Assembly (NCBI GenBank): GCA_020062035.1
Contig: JAGUXD010000120.1
Span: 1 to 7,894 of the forward strand
DNA length: 7,894 nt
Direction: 5' to 3'
DNA from: Candidatus Brocadiia bacterium
GTDB taxonomy: Bacteria > Planctomycetota > MHYJ01 > JACQXL01
In this document: one piece after another, positions 1 to 7,129 of the stretch
Layout: every line of letters begins with the position of its first letter
Numbering within the stretch: the stretch's first letter is position 1
The notes under the pieces: model-generated
Told to the model about the DNA's origin: nothing
Database searches by the model: none
The model's input: only the letters and a program-made list of their open reading frames with translations
Program-made: the position numbers and the translations under genes

Positions 1-176
1 AACATCTTAATTCTATTCTGGTAAAACATACAGGGCAACCTTTAGAAAAAATAGAAAGGGACACCGACCGCGATTATTTTATGTCTGCACAAGAAGCCAA
101 AAGTTATGGCTTGGTTGACGAGGTGGTAGAATCATTAAAATCTTTACCAGAGAAGGAACCAAAAACTAATCACTGA
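1..176 (+). CDS. clpP: ATP-dependent Clp protease proteolytic subunit, 3' end only
   Basis: This is the last 57 codons of ClpP, the serine peptidase that forms the barrel-shaped chamber of the ClpXP protease; the rest lies before the window. The frame opens at base 3 and stops at TGA 174-176. The tail reads [20 protein letters not shown] and then YGLVDEVVE, closely matching the ClpP C-terminus (HTGQ..E.IE.DT.RD.F.S...A..YGL.D). By family knowledge the Asp of the Ser-His-Asp triad is in the ERDT motif (Asp codon 60-62); the catalytic Ser and His are upstream and cannot be checked. The stop shares its last base with the start of clpX, the classic clpP-clpX order, so the two are almost certainly co-transcribed and translationally coupled. 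Identification is firm despite the short fragment. Confidence 0.95.
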   Translation, partial: HLNSILVKHTGQPLEKIERDTDRDYFMSAQEAKSYGLVDEVVESLKSLPEKEPKTNH

Positions 177-1453
177 TGAAACGTTATAAAAAAAATACTA
201 CTGATATCAAAGACCTCTGTGATTTTTGTGGCTTGCCCTATCCTGCAAGCAAACTAATCCAAGGTATTGAGGAAACAACTATCTGTGCTATCTGTGCTTC
301 TACCTGCAACCAAATGTTCAAGGGAGATGATGCATTAGGACGACGAAAACCTTTTCGTAAAGACCAAATCAATCTTATTCCACCTGCAGAAATCAAGAAG
401 CAATTAGATAAATATATCGTGAGACAGGAGCGAGCCAAAAAGATGGTTTCTGTCGCAGTTCGGCACCATTATAAACGAATTCTCAACCCTACTCCCAGCG
501 ATGATGTGGAGTTAGAAAAAAGCAATATCTTACTTATTGGTCCAACCGGTTGCGGAAAAACATTACTCGCAAGGTGTCTTGCTAAAATATTAGATGTTCC
601 ATTTGCGATAGGAGATGCGACAACTTTAACTGAAGCCGGATATGTAGGCGAGGATGTAGAAAATCTCCTTCTGCGACTGATTCAGGCCGCGAACTACGAC
701 CTCACCCGTGCTGAACGAGGTATTATTTATATTGATGAAATAGACAAAATTGCCCGGACGCATAATAATCCTTCCATTACCAGAGATGTTTCAGGCGAAG
801 GGGTTCAGCAGGGCTTACTTAAAATATTAGAAGGCACCATTTCTAATGTTCCACCTCAAGGCGGTAGAAAACACCCGGAGCAGGAATATATCAGAATTAA
901 CACATCACAAATTCTTTTTATTGCTGGCGGAACTTTTGACGGCATAGAAAATTCTATCGGAAGGCGCATCGGAAGAAAACAAATTGGATTTGATGCAGAA
1001 ACAAAGGAGTTGGACGAATTAGGACTCGGTAAAATTTTAGAGCATACTGAACCAGAAGACCTGATGGAATTCGGAATGATTCCGGAATTTATCGGAAGAT
1101 TTCCGCTCGTTTGTATCATCCACCCACTTGATTTAGAAGCGATGATAAAAGTCCTGACCGAACCTAAAAATGCCCTAATCAGACAATATCAGGCATTCTT
1201 TAAGATGGAGAATGCAAATCTTGACTTCACTATGGAGGCATTAGAAGAAATATCCAGAAAAGCATTAGCAAAAAAAACCGGTGCCAGGGCTCTCCGAGCC
1301 ATTATTGAAGAACTTTTATTAGATACAATGTTTGAACTGCCGTCATCACAAAAACCAAGAACCTTTAGAATTACACCGGAGATTGTAAAGGGAAATCAGC
1401 CGATTAAACCGATTTATCACGAATTAAAGCCGTCAACTAAAAGTGCTTTGTAA
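176..1453 (+). CDS. clpX: ATP-dependent Clp protease ATP-binding subunit ClpX
   Basis: ClpX is the cytoplasmic AAA+ hexameric unfoldase that recognises, unfolds and threads substrates into ClpP. At 425 residues it has normal family length and every expected element is visible: an N-terminal C4 zinc finger (Cys15, 18, 37, 40, the same spacing as in E. coli), Walker A GPTGCGKT (122-129), pore-1 loop GYVG (155-158), Walker B IIYIDEID (183-190), RKH substrate loop (231-233), the IGF tripeptide that docks on ClpP (270-272), the arginine finger in PEFIGR (Arg308) and sensor 2 GAR (369-371). The intact IGF loop supports a working partnership with the upstream ClpP. The ATG overlaps the clpP stop as TGATG. 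No Shine-Dalgarno lies at proper distance (AAGGAA is about 17 nt away), so coupling to clpP translation is likely. The 5' boundary is supported by zinc-finger position. Confidence 0.98.
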   Translation: MKRYKKNTTDIKDLCDFCGLPYPASKLIQGIEETTICAICASTCNQMFKGDDALGRRKPFRKDQINLIPPAEIKKQLDKYIVRQERAKKMVSVAVRHHYKRILNPTPSDDVELEKSNILLIGPTGCGKTLLARCLAKILDVPFAIGDATTLTEAGYVGEDVENLLLRLIQAANYDLTRAERGIIYIDEIDKIARTHNNPSITRDVSGEGVQQGLLKILEGTISNVPPQGGRKHPEQEYIRINTSQILFIAGGTFDGIENSIGRRIGRKQIGFDAETKELDELGLGKILEHTEPEDLMEFGMIPEFIGRFPLVCIIHPLDLEAMIKVLTEPKNALIRQYQAFFKMENANLDFTMEALEEISRKALAKKTGARALRAIIEELLLDTMFELPSSQKPRTFRITPEIVKGNQPIKPIYHELKPSTKSAL

Positions 1454-1540
1454 AATTATCTAATCGTTGTGAAGGACAGCAGCTATTCCGTAAAGGAAAA
1501 TTATTATAACTATAACCTATCAATAAAGTAGAGAAAAAAG
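1454..1540 (+). other. clpX-HEAT gene intergenic spacer, no clear signal
   Basis: This 87-bp AT-rich gap separates clpX from the next gene on the same strand. It holds a 4-bp hairpin TTCC-GTAAA-GGAA (1486-1498) without a T-run, too weak to call a terminator. Two TATAAC hexamers (1505-1510 and 1511-1516) resemble -10 boxes, but neither has a convincing -35 at 16-18 bp. A weak TTGTGA (1467-1472)/TAAAGG (1491-1496) pair is also possible. Immediately before the next ATG there is only a purine-rich GAGAAAAAAG. I cannot decide whether the downstream pair has its own promoter or is read through from clpPX. Confidence 0.3.
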
Positions 1541-2488
1541 ATGAGTGATGGTAGTAGCGATTCTAATGAACCAGATGCTTCTGCTACTGAAGTAAAACAA
1601 TTGGGTCTACCATTATGGAATAAAGATGTTCCGAAATTGAGTAGCGAGCATTTCTTTAGCGAACAAGAAATAAATTTATTTCTTGAACATCTTTTCTCCA
1701 ATGATTATGAAACTCGCCAGAAAGCAATTGCTTATCTAACTATCAATCAGTATATAATCACACCTGTCTTAGTGAAAATGCTTGTTAACAATATTACTCA
1801 TTATACTCTTTTATTCCAATTGACTTATGCATTAGAAATTATCGGCAAAACCGCGGTGCCTGTATTGTTAGAATCGCTTAATCAGATACAGGAGATAAAG
1901 AATTCTCTTGATGAAACATTATTAGAAAATATTTGCGAGACACTAATTAGAGTAAACGATAAAAGTTCAGTGCCTGTTCTTTTAAGACATCTCCAGAATA
2001 TCAAGGAGAAGATAGATGTTCTTAATGAAACTATAGGAGAAAACTCTTCTTATCTTGTGGCAAAAACATCCGCTGAGCATTCCGCGGACCAAAATACCGC
2101 TGAAAAAGACTCTTCATTACGGAAAAAATTAGAGTTCTATCAGTCCGTGCGTGAGAAGATTCATTATCTCTTAGGCGAAATGAATTCCACCTCAGGGCTG
2201 GATGACCTTTTGGTGATATTGGGAGACGGCAGTCGGCGGGTCAACGGCGAGATTATAGAAACTCTATCTAAGATTGGTAACAAACAGGCGTTGATACCGC
2301 TGGTAAAAATCTACCCTATAGAAGCACAGGTTTCTGAGTTAGGAGCAAGGTATATAAAATTAACCTGTAGGGAAATCATCCGCCGAGAGAAAATCTCCAA
2401 ATCAGACCTGATTTTTAATAACCTTTCTGATGTAGAGAAGGAGACTTTAGATAAAATATTAGCCGGATATAGAAATGGTAAACACTAA
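1541..2488 (+). CDS. HEAT-repeat-like helical protein of unknown function
   Basis: The 315-residue product has no signal peptide, membrane span or catalytic motif. Residues 1-20 are acidic and Ser-rich, probably disordered. Residues 40-160 are alpha-helical with paired-helix repeats of HEAT/armadillo character, for example helices ending in AVPVLLESL (105-113) and SVPVLLRHL (143-151), spaced 38 residues apart. A polar low-complexity linker follows (about 165-195), then a second block (205-285) with LDDLLVILGDG, IIETLSKIGNKQALIPLV and related helices that again look like HEAT repeats. Such folds are scaffolds for protein or nucleic-acid binding, so no reaction can be assigned. The start is the first in-frame ATG, after a purine-rich AGAGAAAAAAG. 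Its 3' end overlaps the macro-domain gene by 14 bp, implying co-translation and perhaps a shared task. The HEAT assignment is from pattern only. Confidence 0.75.
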   Translation: MSDGSSDSNEPDASATEVKQLGLPLWNKDVPKLSSEHFFSEQEINLFLEHLFSNDYETRQKAIAYLTINQYIITPVLVKMLVNNITHYTLLFQLTYALEIIGKTAVPVLLESLNQIQEIKNSLDETLLENICETLIRVNDKSSVPVLLRHLQNIKEKIDVLNETIGENSSYLVAKTSAEHSADQNTAEKDSSLRKKLEFYQSVREKIHYLLGEMNSTSGLDDLLVILGDGSRRVNGEIIETLSKIGNKQALIPLVKIYPIEAQVSELGARYIKLTCREIIRREKISKSDLIFNNLSDVEKETLDKILAGYRNGKH

Positions 2489-3002
2489 TGTTCTGTCTCG
2501 GATTCGTCTTTTGCAGGGCGATATTACTACAATGGAAGTGGATGCGATTGTAAATGCCGCAAATAACGACCTGATATTAGGCGGCGGTGTCGCAGGCGCG
2601 ATTCGCATCAAAGGCGGCCCCAAAATCCAAGAAGAATGCAATAAGATTGGCACTATTAAAGTAGGCGAGGCGTCAGTAACCTCCGCAGGCAATCTTAAAG
2701 CAAAATATATTATCCATTCAGCAAGTATGTCATTAGGCGGATGGACCACTGCACAATCACTGAGAGATGCTGTTAAAAACACCCTTCTAAAAACAGAAGA
2801 ATATCAGATTAAAACCATTGCTTTTCCTGCAATAGGAACAGGTATTGCCGGATTTGCGGCAGACGAATGCGCCAAAATTATGTTTGATGAAATAATCTCA
2901 TATCTCTCAAATAAATCTCATCTTGAATGGCTTTATCTTGTCCTTTATGACCCCAAAACATATCAGATATTTAAGGAACACTACGATTCTCTAAGGGTAT
3001 GA
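2475..3002 (+). CDS. Macro-domain protein (ADP-ribose binding, possible ADP-ribosyl hydrolase)
   Basis: A 175-residue single macro domain, the fold that binds ADP-ribose and in many members removes ADP-ribose or O-acetyl groups. Visible hallmarks: LLQGDIT (12-18; the Asp contacts adenine in characterised members), AIVNAANNDL (24-33), the glycine-rich GGGVAGAI (36-43), the core strand KYIIHSAS (77-84) and the phosphate loop PAIGTGIAGF (118-127). The NAAN and GGG motifs resemble the hydrolytic MacroD/Af1521-like classes. In loop 2 the residue after GI is Ala125, where Af1521 and MacroD-type proteins carry Tyr or Phe, so activity should not be assumed. The ATG lies inside the end of the HEAT-like gene (14-bp overlap, different frame). 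Its stop (3000-3002) directly abuts the stop of the convergent gene. The fold call is strong; the substrate is unknown. Confidence 0.92.
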   Translation: MVNTNVLSRIRLLQGDITTMEVDAIVNAANNDLILGGGVAGAIRIKGGPKIQEECNKIGTIKVGEASVTSAGNLKAKYIIHSASMSLGGWTTAQSLRDAVKNTLLKTEEYQIKTIAFPAIGTGIAGFAADECAKIMFDEIISYLSNKSHLEWLYLVLYDPKTYQIFKEHYDSLRV

Positions 3003-3548
3003 CTATATTCTAAATTCAAAGAGTTTGGAAAACTCATTTCTCAAAGCAATAAATTCTTTTTCCGAGATGTTGATTTCCGCAACTTCATAGGTCTTGTTGT
3101 CTCCTGTTCTTTCAAGCAGTAAAAATCTTTTATTATCTTTATATTCCGCACGGGTTAGTTTTAATAACCTCTTACGAAGAAGAATAAGTGAAAAAAGATA
3201 CTTTATCTGCTCTTTAATGCCGACGATAGAATTTTCTTTGTGGGGCTCTTCCACAAATAAGTTATCAAAAAATGAGAGCAAGACCTGTTTGGGTGTTTTA
3301 GGTAGTTCTGGAGGGGTTGCTATTCTTGTCTGCCAGAAGGAAAAAGGCGTGTCTTCTCCTGAAGCGGTTCTTCTTTCCCAACAATTAATACAAAAATCAT
3401 AGCGAATGAATCTGGGTGAGGAATTATCGGGTTGTTCTGTTCCCGCATTTGTCTCAGGTACAACTAAAGCAGAAAAATAATCCTGATTAACTCCAACAAA
3501 TACACCACAGTTACGACATTGTTTTGTTGATTTATCTATCTGCCACAT
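3003..3548 (-). CDS. Conserved-looking hypothetical protein with N-terminal double-CxxC zinc site
   Basis: I do not recognise a named function. From ATG 3548 the product is 181 residues. Cys11-x2-Cys14 and Cys53-x2-Cys56 (CRNCG and FCINCW) would form a four-cysteine zinc ribbon, with a beta-rich spacer containing DYFSALVV and FIRYDFC. Then comes an aromatic, Pro-rich stretch (FSFWQTRIATPPELPKTP), a helical segment, a basic KYLFSLILLRKRLLKL helix and a C-terminal region with FLLLER and YEVAEINIS strands. There is no signal peptide or convincing membrane segment. An in-frame TTG at 3573-3575 would add nine residues and overlap the upstream fchA-like gene by 10 bp. I prefer the ATG because the extension adds nothing recognisable. 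It is the last gene of the minus-strand operon, 17 bp after the fchA stop. A structural or nucleic-acid-binding zinc ribbon is inference only. Confidence 0.75.
   Translation of the reverse strand: MWQIDKSTKQCRNCGVFVGVNQDYFSALVVPETNAGTEQPDNSSPRFIRYDFCINCWERRTASGEDTPFSFWQTRIATPPELPKTPKQVLLSFFDNLFVEEPHKENSIVGIKEQIKYLFSLILLRKRLLKLTRAEYKDNKRFLLLERTGDNKTYEVAEINISEKEFIALRNEFSKLFEFRI
3021..3035. terminator. Small hairpin at the convergent gene junction (weak terminator candidate)
   Basis: GAGTTT-GGA-AAACTC is a perfect 6-bp stem with a 3-nt loop, 18 bp past the macro-gene stop and inside the last codons of the opposing zinc-ribbon gene. Read on the minus strand it is followed by TTTGAATTTAGAA, a broken T-rich tract; on the plus strand only by ATTTCTC. 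The stem is AT-rich, so termination strength is doubtful. It is listed because there is no other sequence between the two convergent stops that could end either transcript. Confidence 0.25.
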
Positions 3549-3565
3549 AGTGTTGTTCTTATCTG

Positions 3566-4168
3566 TTATATCCAATCATCCAGCCATAAAGACGTATCGG
3601 CAAACGACTGCTCAAGACTTTCTATACTCTTTTCTATTTTACGTGTAATACTTTTATCTGAGACTGACTCTATATTAATGATTACATTAAGCCGTGCACC
3701 ATTATAAGCAGATTTGGTCAACAAAGTCGCTACATTTATATCGCTTAATATTTGAGATGGTACAAGTTTATGAATTCTGGCAATTTCTCTAATGTTTTGT
3801 TCACAGAGTTGCATTACCTGATAAGGCGGTTGAGATGCTAATTCTAATGCCTTATTTATTTTATCGCGTCTATTAAGGATATAATGCGGGAGTTTATGTG
3901 CCTGATAAACCTTATCATATGCCAAACTATCTGCTTGAACGAGTTTTAACAGAAGTTTATAGTTCTTTCTGAAAATCTTATTCGCCTGTTTAATTAGACG
4001 GTAATCACTTGAGCCATTGCGAACCTTTTTTAAGGCAATATCTGATGTCATTGCTCCTAAAGCCGAGCCCAAAGCACCTGCATACGCCGAAACACTGCCT
4101 CCACCTGGGGTCGGTTTAGGAGTGGCAATCATCTGTAAATATTCTTGTAAAGTAATCTTCTCATACAT
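3566..4168 (-). CDS. fchA: Methenyltetrahydrofolate cyclohydrolase / cyclodeaminase family protein
   Basis: The 200-residue product is a stand-alone member of the formiminotransferase-cyclodeaminase C-terminal family. These small, all-helical cytoplasmic enzymes hydrolyse 5,10-methenyl-THF to 10-formyl-THF (FchA) or deaminate formimino-THF. Signatures are the glycine-rich TPGGGSVSA near the N-terminus (20-28), QADSLAYDKV (78-87) with the conserved Asp, and SDINVATLLTKSAYNGARLN (142-161), matching the family pattern SD..VA..L...A..GA..NV.IN. Length is typical for the single-domain form. No formiminotransferase domain or histidine-degradation gene is nearby, which favours the cyclohydrolase role in one-carbon metabolism. 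The ATG lies 21 bp after the upstream carboxyltransferase stop; the only Shine-Dalgarno-like element is GGAAAAG about 7 nt before it. It is probably co-transcribed with the carboxyltransferase genes. Family is firm; the exact reaction is inferred. Confidence 0.9.
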   Translation of the reverse strand: MYEKITLQEYLQMIATPKPTPGGGSVSAYAGALGSALGAMTSDIALKKVRNGSSDYRLIKQANKIFRKNYKLLLKLVQADSLAYDKVYQAHKLPHYILNRRDKINKALELASQPPYQVMQLCEQNIREIARIHKLVPSQILSDINVATLLTKSAYNGARLNVIINIESVSDKSITRKIEKSIESLEQSFADTSLWLDDWI

Positions 4169-4189
4169 AGTTGTTCTTTTCCAATTCGT

Positions 4190-5548
4190 TTATCTCAGTA
4201 AAACCTTTGCGGTCTTCTTACTTTCCCAGAATTCTTTAGTTATCAACGGGAAAAGAGCATACGAAAGCACATCTTCCTCAGAAGGCGTTTGGGAATCTAA
4301 CTGTTTTTTTGTCTCTTGCAGGGACTTTTCCCATTCTGGAGAAAGGAGCGTCGCTGGTCTGGTTGTAATAGGTTGTTCATCCCCGATGGCTTTTTTCCTT
4401 ACCTCCTCATCAATCTCAGCCGGGGCCCTGCCGTATAGACCCTTAATATAATCCATTACCTCTTTAGAAATCATTTTGTATCGCTCGCCGAGGATAACAT
4501 TAAAAACAGCCTGTGTTCCAACTATTTGGCTTGTCGGTGTTACAAGTGGAGGATAGCCCAATTCTTTTCTTACCCGAGCAGTTTCTTTCAGGACCTCATC
4601 ATATTTATCTAAAGCATTTTGTTCTTTAAGTTGTGAAATAAGATTAGAAATCATCCCGCCCGGTGTCTGATGAACCAAAATTCTGGAGTCAATTCTTTCA
4701 GCAATCGGGTCAAGAAATTGACGATATTTGTCTTTTACCTTCTGGAAATATTCTGCGATTTCTATTAATAAATTCAAGTCAAGGCCGGTATCAAAAGGTG
4801 TGCCCCTAAGGGCGCCGACAATGCTTTCGGTCGGCGGTTGTGAGGTCCCCCATCCAAATGGTGAAATAGCAGTATCCAGATAATCTACACCGGCTTCACA
4901 GGCAGTTAAACAAGCAATCGGTGCCATTCCGCTTGAACAATGGGTATGCAGATGAACTGGCAATTTTACTTCTTTCTTAAGGACGTTAATCAGGTCATAT
5001 GCCGGGACCGGCGAGATAATACCACTCATATCTTTGATGCAGATAATATCAGCGCCTGAGTCTTTAAGTTCAAAGCCGAACTTAAGATATTTCTCAATGG
5101 TATGAACCGGGCTGATGGTATAGGAAATAGCACCTTCAACAATTGCCCCGGCTTTTTTAGCGGCCTTTATGGCTATCTCTAAATTTCTGATGTCATTAAG
5201 CGCATCAAAGATACGAAATACATCAATGCCATTATCTTTTGCCTTCTGAACAAATTTAACAACAATATCATCAGGATAATGACGATAACCAACAAGATTC
5301 TGTCCTCGCAGAAGCATCTGCAGTTTAGTATTCTTAATTAGTTTTCTGATTTCTCTGAGCCGATGCCAAGGGTCTTCTTTCAGATAGCGAAGAGAAACAT
5401 CAAAAGTTGCACCGCCCCACATCTCTAATGAAAAGAAACCCACCTTATCTAATTTTCCCAGGATAGGTAGCATATCCTCAGTTCCCATTCTGGTGGCAAT
5501 CAGCGATTGATGTCCATCCCTTAAAACAGTTTCGGTTATTTTGACCAT
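4190..5548 (-). CDS. oadA: Biotin-dependent carboxyltransferase subunit (oxaloacetate decarboxylase alpha / transcarboxylase 5S / PycB type), no biotinyl domain
   Basis: The 452-residue protein catalyses carboxyl transfer between carboxybiotin and pyruvate/oxaloacetate. It has a TIM-barrel carboxyltransferase domain: LRDGHQSLIATRM at 9-21 (metal ligand Asp11), EMWGGATFD (42-50), the IKDMSG motif holding the lysine that is carboxylated in this family (Lys172), HLHTH (His201, His203 metal ligands), GTSQPPTES (234-242) and HQTPGGMISNL (293-303). The conserved helical domain continues to about residue 420. It ends without the Ala/Pro-rich linker and the lysine-centred (A/V)MKM biotinyl domain that ends full-length OadA (close to 600 residues), so biotin must come from a separate carrier. 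The gene starts 12 bp after the stop of the acyl-CoA carboxyltransferase gene. That pairing favours a 5S-like transcarboxylase subunit over a Na+-pumping decarboxylase; pyruvate carboxylase subunit B remains possible. Confidence 0.93.
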   Translation of the reverse strand: MVKITETVLRDGHQSLIATRMGTEDMLPILGKLDKVGFFSLEMWGGATFDVSLRYLKEDPWHRLREIRKLIKNTKLQMLLRGQNLVGYRHYPDDIVVKFVQKAKDNGIDVFRIFDALNDIRNLEIAIKAAKKAGAIVEGAISYTISPVHTIEKYLKFGFELKDSGADIICIKDMSGIISPVPAYDLINVLKKEVKLPVHLHTHCSSGMAPIACLTACEAGVDYLDTAISPFGWGTSQPPTESIVGALRGTPFDTGLDLNLLIEIAEYFQKVKDKYRQFLDPIAERIDSRILVHQTPGGMISNLISQLKEQNALDKYDEVLKETARVRKELGYPPLVTPTSQIVGTQAVFNVILGERYKMISKEVMDYIKGLYGRAPAEIDEEVRKKAIGDEQPITTRPATLLSPEWEKSLQETKKQLDSQTPSEEDVLSYALFPLITKEFWESKKTAKVLLR

Positions 5549-5560
5549 TGTTAGATTCTA

Positions 5561-7105
5561 TTATAACGGGATACTCCCGTGTTTTTTATGGGGTCTCGTT
5601 TCTCGCTTATTCAAAAGAGATTCCAGAGCGACAATCAGTTTGGGTCTGGTCTCTTGCGGTTCAATTACCTCATCAATATAGCCCTGTTCTGCGGCAATAT
5701 AGGGGTTCTCAAACTTCTCCTCGTATTCGGCGATAAGTCGTTTGCGGGTTTTCTCTGGCTCTTTACTTTCGGCAATCTCTTTTTTGAATATGATATTTAC
5801 CGCTCCTTCTGGTCCCATCACGGCAATCTCTGCCGTTGGCCAAGCGTAGTTCATATCAGCCCTGATATGCTTACTGCACATCACATCATAAGCACCACCA
5901 TATGCCTTGCGGGTAATTACGGTTAATTTGGGGACCGTTGCCTCACAATATGCGTAAAGTAGTTTTGCACCATTGCGAATGATACCACCATATTCCTGAG
6001 CGCTTCCGGGCAGAAAACCCGGCACATCAACAAAGGTAACTAATGGAATATTAAAGGCATCACAGAATCTCACAAATCTGGCGCCTTTGATAGAGGCATT
6101 TATATCAAGACAACCAGCAATATAGTTCGGCTGATTCGCGACAATACCACAACTTCTGCCATTTAGTCGGGCAAAACCAACCACAATATTTTTTGCCCAA
6201 TTCTTATGCACCTCTAAAAAATCACCATCGTCCACGATATGTTCAATGACCTGTTTAATATTATACGGCTTATTGGAATCTGATGGAACAATGTCAACAA
6301 GTTCCTTTGCCATCCGATTGGGTGTATCTTTTGGTTTCAGATAAGGCGCCTTTTCCATATTATTAGAAGGGATAAAGGAGAGCAATTTCTTCAGGATATT
6401 AAAGCCGTCTTTTTCATCTTCGGCTGAGAAATGAGCAACCCCTGATTTACTGCTATGGCTAACCGCACCGCCTAATTGTTCAAAGGTTATTTCCTCACCG
6501 GTTATGGATTTTATTACTTCAGGTCCGGTGATAAACATATGGCTGGTGTTCTTTACCATAATAATGAAATCCGTGAGAGCAGGTGAATAGACCGCACCAC
6601 CGGCACAGGGTCCTGTGATGATAGAAATCTGAGGGATAACGCCTGATGAAAGTGTATTTCTGAAAAATATTTCAGCGTATCCGCCTAAAGACACAACGCC
6701 TTCCTGGATTCTCGCACCACCTGAGTCATTTATGCCAACCACAGGTGCGCCTGTCTTCATTGCCAAATCCATTATCTTGCAGACCTTATTAGCAAACGCC
6801 TCGCCCAATGAGCCGCCGAAGACAGTAAAATCCTGAGAAAATACATAAACCAATCTGCCGTTTACTGTCCCATAACCTGTTACGACCCCATCACCCAGTA
6901 TTTTTTTATCCTCTAATCCAAAATGAGTACACTGATGCATAACAAAGGCATCTAATTCCTGGAATGAACCATTATCCAAAAGAAGGTAAATTCGTTCTCT
7001 GGCAGTAAGTTTCCCTGATTTATGTTGTTTATCTATTTTATCTTTTCCGCCGCCGATGAGTGCTTCCAGTCTCTTTTCTCTTAATATCTTCAATTTATCT
7101 TCCAT
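5561..7105 (-). CDS. mmdA: Acyl-CoA carboxyltransferase beta subunit (methylmalonyl-CoA / propionyl-CoA, transcarboxylase 12S type)
   Basis: The 514-residue protein is a full-length crotonase-fold carboxyltransferase that moves CO2 between biotin and a short acyl-CoA, forming a cytoplasmic hexamer in characterised relatives. Visible features: [13 protein letters not shown] (32-44), [14 protein letters not shown] (89-102), [11 protein letters not shown] (127-137), the first oxyanion-hole region [13 protein letters not shown] (165-177), [15 protein letters not shown] (190-204), VDVPGFLPG (359-367), the second oxyanion loop [11 protein letters not shown] (399-409), [16 protein letters not shown] (421-436) and the closing KKHGSIPL. 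The ending and length fit PccB, MmdA and the transcarboxylase 12S subunit; these cannot be separated by eye. Pairing with the 5S-type gene 12 bp downstream suggests a methylmalonyl-CoA:pyruvate transcarboxylase. The biotin carrier and any membrane decarboxylase subunits are outside the window. The ATG is preceded by AGGTG at 8 nt, and a large hairpin repeat lies upstream. Confidence 0.95.
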   Translation of the reverse strand: MEDKLKILREKRLEALIGGGKDKIDKQHKSGKLTARERIYLLLDNGSFQELDAFVMHQCTHFGLEDKKILGDGVVTGYGTVNGRLVYVFSQDFTVFGGSLGEAFANKVCKIMDLAMKTGAPVVGINDSGGARIQEGVVSLGGYAEIFFRNTLSSGVIPQISIITGPCAGGAVYSPALTDFIIMVKNTSHMFITGPEVIKSITGEEITFEQLGGAVSHSSKSGVAHFSAEDEKDGFNILKKLLSFIPSNNMEKAPYLKPKDTPNRMAKELVDIVPSDSNKPYNIKQVIEHIVDDGDFLEVHKNWAKNIVVGFARLNGRSCGIVANQPNYIAGCLDINASIKGARFVRFCDAFNIPLVTFVDVPGFLPGSAQEYGGIIRNGAKLLYAYCEATVPKLTVITRKAYGGAYDVMCSKHIRADMNYAWPTAEIAVMGPEGAVNIIFKKEIAESKEPEKTRKRLIAEYEEKFENPYIAAEQGYIDEVIEPQETRPKLIVALESLLNKRETRPHKKHGSIPL

Positions 7106-7113
7106 CTTCCTTG

Positions 7114-7118
7114 CACCT
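7114..7118 (-). promoter_or_regulatory. Ribosome binding site of the carboxyltransferase operon
   Basis: On the minus strand AGGTG ends 8 nt before the ATG at 7105. It is the clearest Shine-Dalgarno match in the window, where most genes lack one, and it supports this start codon. A second purine run, AAGGAAG, touches the ATG and is too close to serve. Confidence 0.6.
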
Positions 7119-7129
7119 ATAAATTCAAT

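Noticed and set aside
856..1119. Minus-strand frame within clpX
   Set aside because: It is fully contained in the conserved AAA+ coding sequence; the reading comes from the complement.
1486..1498. Hairpin TTCC-GTAAA-GGAA after clpX as a terminator
   Set aside because: The stem is only 4 bp and no T-run follows; too weak to end transcription.
3094..3402. Plus-strand frame inside the zinc-ribbon gene
   Set aside because: The minus-strand frame has paired CxxC motifs and fits the operon; the plus frame has neither motif nor context.
4017..4451. A 144-codon plus-strand open frame spanning the fchA-oadA junction
   Set aside because: It lies antisense to two well-supported enzyme genes, and its product has no coherent motifs.
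4190..5548. Isopropylmalate/homocitrate synthase (another HMGL-like TIM barrel) as identity for this gene
   Set aside because: The RDGHQSLIATRM, IKDMSG and GTSQPPTES motifs are those of the pyruvate/oxaloacetate carboxyltransferase branch.
5579..5926. Plus-strand frame with hydrophobic stretches resembling a membrane protein
   Set aside because: It is the complement of the conserved carboxyltransferase C-terminus; the hydrophobicity is a by-product of the opposite strand.
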